Below are positions 1-7,451 of a DNA stretch of 19,795 bases, piece after piece. Each line of letters opens with the position of its first letter. Position 1 is the first letter of the stretch. The notes beneath the pieces are model-generated. The model was not told the DNA's origin, did not search any database, and saw nothing but the letters and a program-made list of their open reading frames with translations. The DNA comes from MWDF01 sp964577435 (GTDB taxonomy: Bacteria; Bacillota; DTU025; MWDF01), in assembly GCA_964577435.1 (NCBI GenBank), contig CAZNZD010000027.1:1-19795 (forward strand), written 5' to 3'. The position numbers were made by a program, and so were the translations under genes.

Positions 1-91
1 GGTATCTAAGCATCGGAGGCGATACGGAAGTGAGCCTTGCTGCGACCTGTATGGTGTACACCGGCTCGTCCGGCCCATGGAACCTTGCCAT
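1..91 (-). CDS. HspR/MerR-family transcriptional regulator, N-terminal fragment
   Basis: Only about 30 N-terminal residues lie in the window; the gene runs off the left edge. The visible protein begins MARFHGPDEPVYTIQVAARL and continues through a helix-turn-helix ending near PPMLRY. The pattern D-E-P-V-Y-x-I-x-V-A-A-x-L followed by a P-x-x-L-R-Y recognition helix is typical of the HspR branch of MerR regulators, which repress chaperone genes in other bacteria. ATG at 91 is preferred over ATG at 97 because the AAGGGG Shine-Dalgarno is 8 nt from the former and only 2 nt from the latter. It is divergent from the PfpI gene, and the inverted repeats at 103-196 lie between them, so it may act there. 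With so little sequence, another MerR subfamily cannot be excluded. Confidence 0.65.
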   Translation of the reverse strand, partial: MARFHGPDEPVYTIQVAARLTSVSPPMLRY

Positions 92-102
92 ATGCATCAC
101 CC

Positions 103-196
103 CTTTCTTATAAGACTTATGTTTACATTTTAAGATAACGTTTAGAAGATATCAATAGTTATTCTAAACTTCATTATAAGAAAGTTAAAATGTAAA
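103..196. promoter_or_regulatory. Divergent intergenic region with interleaved inverted repeats (candidate operator)
   Basis: This AT-rich stretch between the HspR-like gene and the PfpI gene holds three perfect inverted repeats. CTTTCTTATAA (103-113) pairs with TTATAAGAAAG (174-184). TTTACATTTTAA (122-133) pairs with TTAAAATGTAAA (185-196). GTTTAGAA (140-147) pairs with TTCTAAAC (162-169). Their centres differ, so they look like separate protein-binding half-sites rather than one RNA hairpin. They do not match the HAIR operator (CTTGAGT-N7-ACTCAAG) known for HspR. A regulatory role is inferred from position and symmetry. Confidence 0.5.
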
Positions 197-296
197 GCTC
201 ATGAGCCTTGTTAAAACAGAGGCCGCAAACCAGCAACCGAGGCAGGTAAGGGGGCTCCCGACGAAGAATAGGGCAGCAGGAGAAAGGAGGGTTATC

Positions 297-812
297 ATGG
301 CGGGCAAGGCGGCGATTTTCGTCGACAACCTGTTCCAGGACATGGAGCTCATGTACCCCTATTATAGGCTCATCGAGGCCGGATACTCCGTGGACCTGGT
401 CGGCCCGGAGAAGGGTAGGACGTATAGCGGCAAGTACGGCTACCCTGCGATGGCGGGAAAGACATATCAGGAGGCAAGCCCCGCTGATTATGAGATACTC
501 ATCATTCCGGGAGGGTTCGCCCCGGACAAGATCAGGATGGACAGGGATGCCAAGAGGCTCACCTGGGAGATGCTCAACATCGGAAAGCCCGTCGGGGCCA
601 TCTGCCACGGGCCTTGGGTGCTTGCATCGGCAGGGGTGGCAAAGGGCAGGAGGCTCACCTCATATACGGCCATAAAGGACGATATGACCAATGCAGGGGC
701 CATATGGGAGGACGCCGAGGTCGTAGTGGACGGAAGCCTCGTCACGTCAAGGAAGCCTGACGACCTGCCCAAGTTCATGAAAGCGGTTCTAGAGCTTGCA
801 AAGGGCAGGTAA
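297..812 (+). CDS. PfpI/DJ-1 family protein (intracellular protease / glyoxalase / deglycase family)
   Basis: A 171-residue cytoplasmic protein covering the whole DJ-1/PfpI fold. The nucleophile elbow A-I-C-H-G-P contains Cys103 followed by His104. A conserved acidic residue is present in DMELMYP (Glu17), and the IIPGGFAPDKIR loop lies at 69-80. These residues are characteristic of PfpI/YhbO/YfkM-type proteins, which have been described as cysteine peptidases, glyoxalases or protein deglycases acting on methylglyoxal adducts; the physiological activity is disputed in the family. The reading frame is open back to 201, but ATG 297 is chosen because GAAAGGAGG (282-290) lies 6 nt upstream and homology begins there. 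It is a single gene ended by the hairpin at 835-862. Stress-related regulation by the divergent HspR-like gene is possible but inferred. Confidence 0.88.
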   Translation: MAGKAAIFVDNLFQDMELMYPYYRLIEAGYSVDLVGPEKGRTYSGKYGYPAMAGKTYQEASPADYEILIIPGGFAPDKIRMDRDAKRLTWEMLNIGKPVGAICHGPWVLASAGVAKGRRLTSYTAIKDDMTNAGAIWEDAEVVVDGSLVTSRKPDDLPKFMKAVLELAKGR

Positions 813-834
813 GGAAGTGGCTGGCGCATATGAT

Positions 835-862
835 GGGGGTCGGGCTTGATCGCCCGGCCCCC
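835..862. terminator. Hairpin terminator between convergent genes
   Basis: GGGGGTCGGGC (835-845), a 6-nt loop and GCCCGGCCCCC (852-862) form an 11-bp stem with one T-G wobble. It lies between the PfpI gene (+) and the exported protein gene (-). No T-tract follows on either strand, so efficiency is uncertain. Confidence 0.6.
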
Positions 863-877
863 TAAGTAAGGATGATA

Positions 878-1414
878 CTACAGCTTCCAGGTCGCACTTC
901 CCACAAGGGGCACAACCAGCTGCACATATTTGCTGTTCTTGTCGATGCCGTCAGGTATCTCGAAGGGAAGGTAGCCCTTCCTCGTCTCGCCCGGCCCGAA
1001 GTCCTTCATGTTGAGGTAGTCCGCCGCCGGTATGAAATCCAGCCCCAAAGTAAGCATTATGTACATCCGGCCGGAGACATCGTAGAAGTTCCAGACCCCT
1101 ACAAGAAGGCTCGCCGTCCTGTCAGAGGTGTTCCTGATGGTTACCGGCACCATCGCGAAGCTCATGCCGGACTGCGGCTTCTTGATCTTCTGGGCCGCAT
1201 CCTTCGGCTGGCCCGGCAGGTCCCCCTTAAGCTCCTTGATCCACTTTATGCCGTTTGAGACCTGTATCTCCCATGAGCCGATAAGGGCCTTCTGGTTGTT
1301 GTTCAGGTATGGGCCGGACGGAAGGGACGCATCTGCCCCCATGACAGGCAGCATACCTGCGAGCAATGCAGCTATGAGCGCGTATAATAGCAGCCTGAAG
1401 TTGTTTCTGAGCAT
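878..1414 (-). CDS. Exported protein with DUF4352-like domain
   Basis: A 178-residue protein with a clear signal peptide: basic MLRNNFR, a hydrophobic run to about residue 22, then small residues (MGADA) suggesting cleavage near residue 27. The mature part contains FAMVPVTIRNTSDRTASLLV, a G-R-M-Y turn, then PGETRKGYLPFEIP. This is the layout of DUF4352 immunoglobulin-like domains (V-x-V-T-I-x-N, later P-G-E-x-x-x-G-x-L-x-F-E-V-P), which occur on extracytoplasmic proteins of unknown role. There is no lipobox cysteine. The frame is open to ATG 1435, but ATG 1414 is chosen because GGGAGG sits 9 nt upstream. The gene is divergent from the macAB-like operon, and I infer no functional link. Confidence 0.7.
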   Translation of the reverse strand: MLRNNFRLLLYALIAALLAGMLPVMGADASLPSGPYLNNNQKALIGSWEIQVSNGIKWIKELKGDLPGQPKDAAQKIKKPQSGMSFAMVPVTIRNTSDRTASLLVGVWNFYDVSGRMYIMLTLGLDFIPAADYLNMKDFGPGETRKGYLPFEIPDGIDKNSKYVQLVVPLVGSATWKL

Positions 1415-1641
1415 GATAATACGCCTCCCTGGCATGAAAACCCTATTACGTAAGACGCCTTATCCCGCGCGCGGTTCCATATAAGGAGCAAAAAGCTTGC
1501 GGGATTCGTTAATCATATCGTCTCATATCATTATATCGTAGATTGGAATACAATATTCCTGCCGCAGGCATAGGTTGCAGGCAAGGTGGAGCCGTGGCGG
1601 CGGAAGACGGTTTTCCCGGCCGTCGGATGGAGGGCAATAAG

Positions 1642-2754
1642 TTGTTCAGGAACAAATGGGTGAAGGGCATCGCAATAGCTGTCGCCGTGCTGGCGGTGCT
1701 TCTCGTTATTGGCGCGATAAGAAGGGCGAGGATTGCCCGCCTTGCCGACCCGTTCGAGGGTCTGGTGGGCGCGGTCGTCGAGCTCGGCTCAGTATCGAGG
1801 TCTGTAAACGCCTCAGGAGACGTCAGCGCAGGCAGGCGCGACCTGCTCTACATTCCTTATGCTGTGAAGGTGGCCGAGCTCAAGGCAAGGCCCGGCGACC
1901 AGGTGCTCAAAGGAGGGCTCATAGCAAGGTATGAGAGCTCGTCCCTGGAAGCTGAGATAGAGAAGACCGAAACGCAGTTGAGCTCGCTTAATGAGACGGC
2001 GGCGAGGGCGATGGCCGCAGGCGGCGGCTTCGACCTTTCGCTGCTTTCATCGCTCGCAGGCCAGCAGTCCGGCTCCGTGCAGGAGAAAGAGCAGCTGGAA
2101 AGCTCATACAGGAAACTTACGGATGCGGAAGGGAAGCTCACCTATAAGGCGCCCTTCGACGGCATAGTCGCAGTACTTCAGGGCAGGCAGGGGCAGGAGC
2201 TTGCATCGACGTCCGCCTCAAACCCCCTGATAGAGGTGATAGGCGTGGATTCATGGTATGCGACCGTCACCGTATCCGAGTTCGACATAAGCTCAGTCAA
2301 GCTTGACATGCCAGCCACGATTACCGTCCCGGCCCTTGATGATGCAGTATTCGAGGGTAAGGTCTCGGGCATCATCTCCAGCCCCGTGAAATCCTCAGGA
2401 ATGGTCAGCTACTCGGTGAGAGTAGACATCGAGGGGACCTCGTTCAAGCTCAAGCCAGGAATGAGCGCGGACGTCAGCATCAAGGCCTATGATAAGCCGG
2501 GAGTCCTGCTTATCCCACACGGTTATGCTTACGACAAGGACGGTTCCAGGACGATAATCGTGAAAGGCGCCGACGGGCGTCCCGAGGAAAGGGCCGTCAG
2601 GCTGGGAGAAGAAGGCGATGACGGGGTGGAGGTCCTCGAAGGGTTGTCAGAGGGCGAGGAGGTCTTCCTGGACACTACGCCGGAGGACGGGATAAATCCC
2701 GCAGGCGGTGGCGGGTTGTTCGGTATAAGGGCCCGCATGATCGGAAGAAGGTGA
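1642..2754 (+). CDS. MacA-like periplasmic adaptor (HlyD/RND membrane-fusion protein family)
   Basis: Adaptor subunit of a MacAB-type efflux or export system. It has one N-terminal membrane anchor (about residues 8-26), the first lipoyl half (about 75-95, VAELKARPGDQVLKGG), a helical hairpin (98-165), the second lipoyl half (168-190, YKAPFDGIVAVLQG), a beta-barrel domain (about 205-280, ending LKPGMSADVSIKA) and a membrane-proximal domain. The hairpin is short and broken by a G/S-rich loop (127-145), so contact with a TolC-like channel is uncertain. Start choice is ambiguous: TTG 1642 has GGAGGG 7 nt upstream, while ATG 1627 and the longer frame from TTG 1543 lack a good Shine-Dalgarno. It is the first gene of an operon, 4 nt before the ATPase gene. 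I saw no TolC gene. Confidence 0.85.
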   Translation: MFRNKWVKGIAIAVAVLAVLLVIGAIRRARIARLADPFEGLVGAVVELGSVSRSVNASGDVSAGRRDLLYIPYAVKVAELKARPGDQVLKGGLIARYESSSLEAEIEKTETQLSSLNETAARAMAAGGGFDLSLLSSLAGQQSGSVQEKEQLESSYRKLTDAEGKLTYKAPFDGIVAVLQGRQGQELASTSASNPLIEVIGVDSWYATVTVSEFDISSVKLDMPATITVPALDDAVFEGKVSGIISSPVKSSGMVSYSVRVDIEGTSFKLKPGMSADVSIKAYDKPGVLLIPHGYAYDKDGSRTIIVKGADGRPEERAVRLGEEGDDGVEVLEGLSEGEEVFLDTTPEDGINPAGGGGLFGIRARMIGRR

Positions 2755-2758
2755 GCCC

Positions 2759-3463
2759 TTGCTCATAGAGGTCAGCGATCTTAGGAAGGAATATCCCATG
2801 GGCGGAGGCTGCGTTAAGGCGCTAGACGGCGTCAGCTTCGGCATTAAACAAGGGGAGTTCGTCGCCATCATGGGACCGTCCGGCTCCGGGAAGTCTACCC
2901 TCATGAACATCCTGGGCTGCCTGGACAAGCCGACCGGGGGGGAGTACAGGCTCTCGGGGAAGCTCGTATCATCGATGGATGACGACGAGCTGGCCAGGAC
3001 CAGGAACAGGGATATAGGCTTCGTGTTCCAGGCGTTCAACCTCCTGCCGAGGCTCACCGCGCTCGAAAATGTGATGCTTCCCATGGCTTATGCGGGCACG
3101 CCGATGTCCGACAGGCGTAGAATCGCCTCTGAGGCACTGGATTCGCTGGGCCTTGCCGACAAAGCGGTTCACAGTCCCAAGCAGATGTCCGGAGGCGAGC
3201 AGCAGAGGGTGGCGATAGCGCGCGCTCTTGTATTGAACCCCAGGATGATACTGGCGGACGAGCCGACCGGAAACCTCGACTCTAAAAACAGCGAGGATAT
3301 CATGAAGGCGCTTACGAGGCTCAATGAGCAGGGCAGGACTATCGTGCTGGTCACGCACGAGAAGGACATCGCGGCATTCGCCGAAAGGCATATGCTTTTC
3401 AGGGACGGGCTCCTGGTCAAAGACGAGGTCAGGACCGGGGGAGGCTACGGCGATGAGGATTAA
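2759..3463 (+). CDS. ABC transporter ATP-binding protein (MacB/LolD type)
   Basis: A 234-residue ATPase of the MacB/LolD/FtsE group. All motifs are intact: Walker A GPSGSGKST (39-47), Q-loop Gln91, signature SGGEQQR (144-150), Walker B MILADEP (163-169), the TGNLD D-loop region and the switch His200 in VTHE. LPRLTALENVMLPM after the Q-loop is typical of the macrolide-exporter/lipoprotein-release group. The start is TTG 2759, 4 nt after the adaptor stop, with an AAGGTGAG stretch just upstream, so translation is probably coupled. Its 3' end overlaps the permease start by 11 nt. It powers the complex from the cytoplasmic face, acting with the permease encoded by the next gene. The cargo cannot be read from sequence. 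Confidence 0.93.
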   Translation: MLIEVSDLRKEYPMGGGCVKALDGVSFGIKQGEFVAIMGPSGSGKSTLMNILGCLDKPTGGEYRLSGKLVSSMDDDELARTRNRDIGFVFQAFNLLPRLTALENVMLPMAYAGTPMSDRRRIASEALDSLGLADKAVHSPKQMSGGEQQRVAIARALVLNPRMILADEPTGNLDSKNSEDIMKALTRLNEQGRTIVLVTHEKDIAAFAERHMLFRDGLLVKDEVRTGGGYGDED

Positions 3464-4661
3464 CGAGGCGGCGAAGCTTGCAGCAAGGGGGATAAGGGCG
3501 AACCTTATGAGGGCCTTCCTTACAAGCCTCGGAATCATCATCGGGGTTGCGGCAGTCATCATCATCATCGCGATAGGCGAGGGAGCAAGGGCCGAGGTGC
3601 TGGGTAGCATCGAAAGCCTTGGAACCAACATCATCTTCGTCATTGAGGGCGAGGGCAAGCCGGTTAAGTCACCAGGCCAGAGCTCGGAGCTTAACATGGA
3701 TGTGATGAAGGAGCTTGAGCGTATGGTTCCTCACCTTGAGAACATCGCTGCGGACGCCTCGAGGTCCGGAATTCAGGTAAAGTACGGCAAGGACGCCGTC
3801 TCGGCGACTCTTATCGGCGTGACGGGAGGATACCTTGACGTCAGGGGCTATGAGGTTGCCCAGGGAAGGGCGTTTACAGCCGACGAGATCACAAGCGGCG
3901 AGCTTGTAGCCATGATAAGCGAGGACATGTCCGCGGACCTGTTCAAAGGGGCCGAGCCTGTGGGGCAGAAGGTAGTCTCAGCTGGCATGACGTTCAGGGT
4001 GATCGGCGTCTTCAAGTCCGAGGGGACGAACTTCTTCCAGCAGATGGCCGGCTTCAGGATACTCCAGATGCTGCTTCCGATGAACACCGTGCAGAGGAGG
4101 ATCACAGGAAGCGTCGCCCTGACATCCATATACCTGAAGATAGATGACGCAAGGTACATGGATGCGGCGGCTGCTGCGACAGAAAGGGCCCTTCTTATCA
4201 AGATGGGCTACGAGGAGAACTTCAGGGTCACCAACCAGGCCGACATCCTTGACATCATGAGCACGGTGACGGGTACGATGACATACCTGCTCGCGGGGAT
4301 TGCGGCGGTCTCGCTGGTTGTGGGCGGCATCGGGATAATGAACATCATGCTCGTGTCCGTGACTGAGAGGATAAGGGAGATAGGCATAAGGAAGGCGCTG
4401 GGGGCGACGAAGAGGGACATCCTGGCGCAGTTTCTGATGGAAGCCGTAATGATATCTTTCAGCGGCGGCGCGGTGGGCATGCTGTTCGGCTGGGGCGTTG
4501 CTAACCTTGTAAGCAGGCTGGCAGGCTGGCCGAGCCTGGTGCCATGGTATTCCATAGCCCTTGCGCTCGGTTTCTCGCTCGGCATAGGGCTTTTCTTCGG
4601 GGTATATCCGGCTAACAAGGCAGCGTCGCTGCAGCCTGTGGACGCGCTGAGATACGAGTAG
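3453..4661 (+). CDS. MacB-like ABC transporter permease (MacB_PCD + FtsX domains)
   Basis: A 402-residue permease. The first membrane helix (about 21-43) is followed by a large extracytoplasmic MacB_PCD domain (about 45-270), then three C-terminal helices (about 277-300, 325-350 and 367-389) forming the FtsX domain. The coupling-helix signature ERIREIGIRKALGA (305-318) is textbook for MacB/LolC/FtsX permeases, and the C-terminus PVDALRYE is also typical. ATG 3453 is chosen because GGGGGAGG lies about 9 nt upstream; it overlaps the ATPase gene by 11 nt in another frame. ATPase and permease are separate polypeptides, unlike E. coli MacB, where they are fused. Mechanotransmission-type export of a periplasmic substrate (antibiotic, peptide or lipid) is expected from the family. 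Confidence 0.92.
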   Translation: MRINEAAKLAARGIRANLMRAFLTSLGIIIGVAAVIIIIAIGEGARAEVLGSIESLGTNIIFVIEGEGKPVKSPGQSSELNMDVMKELERMVPHLENIAADASRSGIQVKYGKDAVSATLIGVTGGYLDVRGYEVAQGRAFTADEITSGELVAMISEDMSADLFKGAEPVGQKVVSAGMTFRVIGVFKSEGTNFFQQMAGFRILQMLLPMNTVQRRITGSVALTSIYLKIDDARYMDAAAAATERALLIKMGYEENFRVTNQADILDIMSTVTGTMTYLLAGIAAVSLVVGGIGIMNIMLVSVTERIREIGIRKALGATKRDILAQFLMEAVMISFSGGAVGMLFGWGVANLVSRLAGWPSLVPWYSIALALGFSLGIGLFFGVYPANKAASLQPVDALRYE

Positions 4662-4678
4662 AAAGATGCGCATCAATG

Positions 4679-4708
4679 ACAGAGAAGGGGCGGACGCCCC
4701 TTCTCTGT
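4679..4708. terminator. Bidirectional hairpin terminator
   Basis: ACAGAGAAGGGGC (4679-4691), loop GGAC and GCCCCTTCTCTGT (4696-4708) form a perfect 13-bp stem. It sits 17 nt after the permease stop and between convergent genes, so it probably terminates both transcripts. No strong T-run follows. Confidence 0.75.
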
Positions 4709-4731
4709 TGATTCAGGTTGAGGAAGCCTTA

Positions 4732-5892
4732 TCAGTACGACGCCAGGGCCTTCTTCACGAATGACGTGATGTCCAAGGCGCTTTCCGTAGCAAAGGAATC
4801 AAGCTCCTTCGAGAAGAAGGGGATAAGGACGAAGCCATCGAGGACCTCCTGCTTCTCCGTATCCGCGAGCTTCCTCTTCAGCGAATCCTTGGCCCATGAA
4901 GGCGCGTAGGCTATCTGCATTTTGTGGTCCAGGGCCCTGACTATGTTCTCGGCTACGTACGAATCGAGCCTCTCATAGTTTCCCTGCACTGCAGGCTTCC
5001 TGATGTTCTCATCAAGCACTTTCGCGAACTTCACATTATAAGCCCAGACTGCGTTCTTGACTGCGGGATTGATGAATGAGTGCACATACTCGTGCCAATT
5101 GAGGTTTCCGTTGAAGACCCCCGGCCCTTCAATAATGTATACATCGTCCCCGTAGGTTACAGAGTAGCCAGCATAGTGGGATTCGTAAGGCATGGGGACG
5201 ATCTTAAGCTTCGTGCGGGCGGCCTTGGCCGACTCCACCCTCATGTACTTGTTTGCGAAACTTAGCTGGTCAGCCATCTTGGCCAGGTCATACTTGTCCG
5301 CCGGCATGAAGTAGCCGGCATCCTTGTGCCAAGCGTATAACTCGTCTATCTGCGCCGTCACGAAGAAGTCGTTCAGGATGTCCCTGAAGCCACCCAACAT
5401 GAAGAACTCCGATCCGGTTATCTGGGACTTGGGGACTATGTACTTGAATTGCGGCGGCTTGCCGAGTGCAAGCACATAGCTGACATATGCGTAGACATTG
5501 TAAGGGTGCTCCTCATAATATGTCCTCCAGCGGGATATCCTGCTTGAAGGGACAGACGCGAGCCTTGACGCCATGTCTTGCTCCAGCCTCAGCCTGGCGT
5601 CGCTTTTCACAGCCCCGTACTCTGTGTCATACCCGCCCACTCCTTCGAGGAATGCGAACAGGGTGAAGACCCTGATGTCCATTGAAACGCAGACGCTTCC
5701 GGAGGTCCTCGAGTAGCACTCGGAGAAGACCTTGGCATCCTCGTCTTCGGTTGCCTTGTATGTCAGCTTGTAATACTGGTACTTCGCATACTCGTCGAAG
5801 TTGAAAGCGAAGAACGCGGCCACTGCAGCCAGGATGACTATAAGGGTTATCAGTGTCCCGACTATCCTAGAGGCGCTTCGGCCATTCGCCAT
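4732..5892 (-). CDS. Membrane-anchored putative zinc metallopeptidase (HExxH; DUF4932-like)
   Basis: A 386-residue protein with a single N-terminal transmembrane anchor (about 11-30) and the rest probably outside the cytoplasm. The central motif HEYVH (267-271) is a classical HExxH zinc site. A downstream acidic residue in SYVAENIVRA (Glu315) could be the third ligand, as in gluzincins. The overall pattern (N-W-H-E-Y-V-H-S-F-I-N-P, then V-A-E-N) resembles DUF4932 proteins, a family without an established role. ATG 5892 is chosen over ATG 5898 because GGAGGG lies 8 nt from the former but only 2 nt from the latter. The start overlaps the 3' end of rsmI by 26 nt, making this the last gene of the tgt operon. 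The substrate is unknown, and the link to RNA modification is only positional. Confidence 0.65.
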   Translation of the reverse strand: MANGRSASRIVGTLITLIVILAAVAAFFAFNFDEYAKYQYYKLTYKATEDEDAKVFSECYSRTSGSVCVSMDIRVFTLFAFLEGVGGYDTEYGAVKSDARLRLEQDMASRLASVPSSRISRWRTYYEEHPYNVYAYVSYVLALGKPPQFKYIVPKSQITGSEFFMLGGFRDILNDFFVTAQIDELYAWHKDAGYFMPADKYDLAKMADQLSFANKYMRVESAKAARTKLKIVPMPYESHYAGYSVTYGDDVYIIEGPGVFNGNLNWHEYVHSFINPAVKNAVWAYNVKFAKVLDENIRKPAVQGNYERLDSYVAENIVRALDHKMQIAYAPSWAKDSLKRKLADTEKQEVLDGFVLIPFFSKELDSFATESALDITSFVKKALASY

Positions 5893-6625
5893 CCTCATCA
5901 CCCTCCGGCCTGTACTTATTCTTCCTGACCCTTGTCGATGGGGCCTTCTCAATACCTGCTATAACAATTACATATTCGCCTAAAAGCTGCTTTTTACCTT
6001 CAAGCGATTTAGAAAATCCTCCCAAAGTGCCCCTTTCCACCTTCTCGAACTTCTTGGTCAGGTCATTACACAGGGCAGCCCTCCTGTCCCCGAACGCGAG
6101 GTATGCGTCGCCTATGCTATCTGCCAGCCTGTGAGGGCTCTCGTAATATACCAGCGTGTGTTCGGAATCTGCATCATCCGCGAAGAACCGCCTCCTCTTC
6201 GACGACGAGCGCGGAGGAAAGCCCCTGAAAGTGAAGCTGGACGTCGGAAGGGCCGACAGGACCAGCGCCATTATAAGAGCCGTAGGGCCTGGCGCCATGG
6301 TCACTTCGAATCCCTCATCGGCGGCAAGCCTAACTATGCTGTAGCCCGGATCGGAGATGCCGGGAGTGCCTGCGTCCGAGACGAGCGCCACGCTCTTTCC
6401 CGATGAGAGCTCCGCCACTATCCTCTGGGCGGAGGCCTCCTCGTTGAAGGAGTGGAAGGACATCTGGGGCTTTACTATGCCGAGGCGCTTCAGCAGCATC
6501 CCCGTGGTCCTGGTGTCCTCGCTTGCGACAAGGTCGGCCGAGCCTAGGGCCTCGACGGCCCTCTTCGTGATATCCCCCATGTTCCCGATAGGAGTCGCAA
6601 CGAGAATCAGCGTCCCTTTTTCCAT
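5867..6625 (-). CDS. rsmI: 16S rRNA (cytidine1402-2'-O)-methyltransferase RsmI
   Basis: A 252-residue SAM-dependent enzyme of the tetrapyrrole-methylase fold that adds the 2'-O-methyl group to C1402 of 16S rRNA in the decoding centre. Diagnostic motifs are LVATPIGNMGDIT (8-20), SEDTRTT (35-41), VSDAGTPGISDPG (82-94), APGPTA (111-116), FRGFPPR (133-139) and YESPHR (161-166). It is somewhat shorter than E. coli RsmI (about 286 residues) and ends in a basic/acidic tail. The start ATG 6625 is preceded by AGGAAGTGAG, located inside the end of the upstream methyltransferase gene and leaving a 4-nt gap. The 3' end overlaps the HExxH gene. Its partner RsmH (N4 methylation of C1402) is not in this window. 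Confidence 0.95.
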   Translation of the reverse strand: MEKGTLILVATPIGNMGDITKRAVEALGSADLVASEDTRTTGMLLKRLGIVKPQMSFHSFNEEASAQRIVAELSSGKSVALVSDAGTPGISDPGYSIVRLAADEGFEVTMAPGPTALIMALVLSALPTSSFTFRGFPPRSSSKRRRFFADDADSEHTLVYYESPHRLADSIGDAYLAFGDRRAALCNDLTKKFEKVERGTLGGFSKSLEGKKQLLGEYVIVIAGIEKAPSTRVRKNKYRPEGDEDGEWPKRL

Positions 6626-6629
6626 ACGC

Positions 6630-7451
6630 TCACTTCCTGACTATGTAGGCCAGCTCATGGCCTATGCTCATCCTGCTGTAGGCCCAGCCCCTCTTTCCTA
6701 GCTCTGCTTCGAAGCCCTCCGAATAGTTCTTCTCCATGGACTTCCTCCTGCCGCCGAGGCTTCTTGTGGGAAAGCTCACGCAGACTACGGGCGCGCGGAC
6801 CTTCTCCAGCACCTCAAGCCCAAGTCCCGGCCTTATCCTGTCCAAGGTTGGGATGAGCTTCATCATGAGGGCAAGCTCCGCCTCTTCCTCCGGGACCTCT
6901 ACAGAGAGGTCGCACTGCGTGAAGCTCCCGGAGGCGCCCCAGGCCCTGAAGAATGAGCTTACTGCAAGCCCGCAGGCGGAAGACGCGTCGAAGGCGAGGT
7001 AGCTTGCATCCTCGGGGAGCCCCATCCAGGGGAGGGATAGAGGGTTCAAGCCGCATCCCAGGTCCAGCAGGCTTCTTACCGGTAATCCCTTAAGAAGCAT
7101 AGGGTAGAAATCACCTATGTAGGAGATCCGCTCCCTGGTGCTCGCGTGAAGCGAAAGGCCTGAGAGCGCGGCGAGCTTTACTTGATCCCTTCCTGAACCT
7201 GCCGCCTCATCGAAACTTAAGGCGAGCTTCCTCAGCGCCTTGGCATCAGCCTCATAAGCCAGCACGGCCTGGTGCAGTCGGGCTTTCAGCTGCTTGAGGG
7301 CCTGCTTGTCGCCGCCCCCCTTTCCCAGCTCCTGTCCTGCTATCAGCACTGCAAGGGAGCGGGGGATGTGCGATCGTGAGGAGAGGGACAGGACCTTGTC
7401 GGCAAGCTCCCCGGCCTTACGCGCCGCATCCTCGGAGGAGGCCCCGCTCAC
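6630..7451 (-). CDS. FmrO/Rmt-family 16S rRNA methyltransferase homologue (predicted m7G1405)
   Basis: A 273-residue protein matching the aminoglycoside-resistance 16S rRNA (guanine1405-N7)-methyltransferase family (FmrO, ArmA, Rmt, Sgm). The helical N-terminal region (1-100) precedes the family motif HASTRER (102-108). SAM motif I is LLDLGCGLNP (128-137), then LMMKLIPTLDR (195-205), and the C-terminal signature SFPTRSLGGRRKSMEKNYS lies at 226-244. The last motif is specific to G1405 enzymes, not to the A1408 group (NpmA/KamB). GTG 7451 overlaps the tgt stop as GTGA, with AGGAG 6 nt upstream; rsmI follows after 4 nt. Known members modify assembled 30S subunits and block gentamicin and kanamycin binding. 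Here the housekeeping operon suggests a native role in decoding-centre modification. Function is predicted, not shown. Confidence 0.85.
   Translation of the reverse strand: MSGASSEDAARKAGELADKVLSLSSRSHIPRSLAVLIAGQELGKGGGDKQALKQLKARLHQAVLAYEADAKALRKLALSFDEAAGSGRDQVKLAALSGLSLHASTRERISYIGDFYPMLLKGLPVRSLLDLGCGLNPLSLPWMGLPEDASYLAFDASSACGLAVSSFFRAWGASGSFTQCDLSVEVPEEEAELALMMKLIPTLDRIRPGLGLEVLEKVRAPVVCVSFPTRSLGGRRKSMEKNYSEGFEAELGKRGWAYSRMSIGHELAYIVRK

Noticed and set aside
201..296. Longer start of the PfpI protein at ATG 201
   Set aside because: The extra 32 residues have no family similarity and overlap the inverted-repeat region, and ATG 297 has a strong Shine-Dalgarno.
1505..1541. Three ATATC repeats and weak promoter-like hexamers before the MacA-like gene
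   Set aside because: Hexamers match the consensus poorly, and the short AT-rich repeats could be chance.
3324..3452. N-terminal extension of the MacB-like permease
   Set aside because: It is a shadow of the ATPase gene in another frame; the permease homology and ribosome site begin at 3453.
6630..7451. Recently acquired resistance gene (horizontal transfer)
   Set aside because: Codon style (AGG, CTT/GCC) matches the neighbours, it overlaps tgt and nearly touches rsmI, and there is no transposase or repeat nearby.
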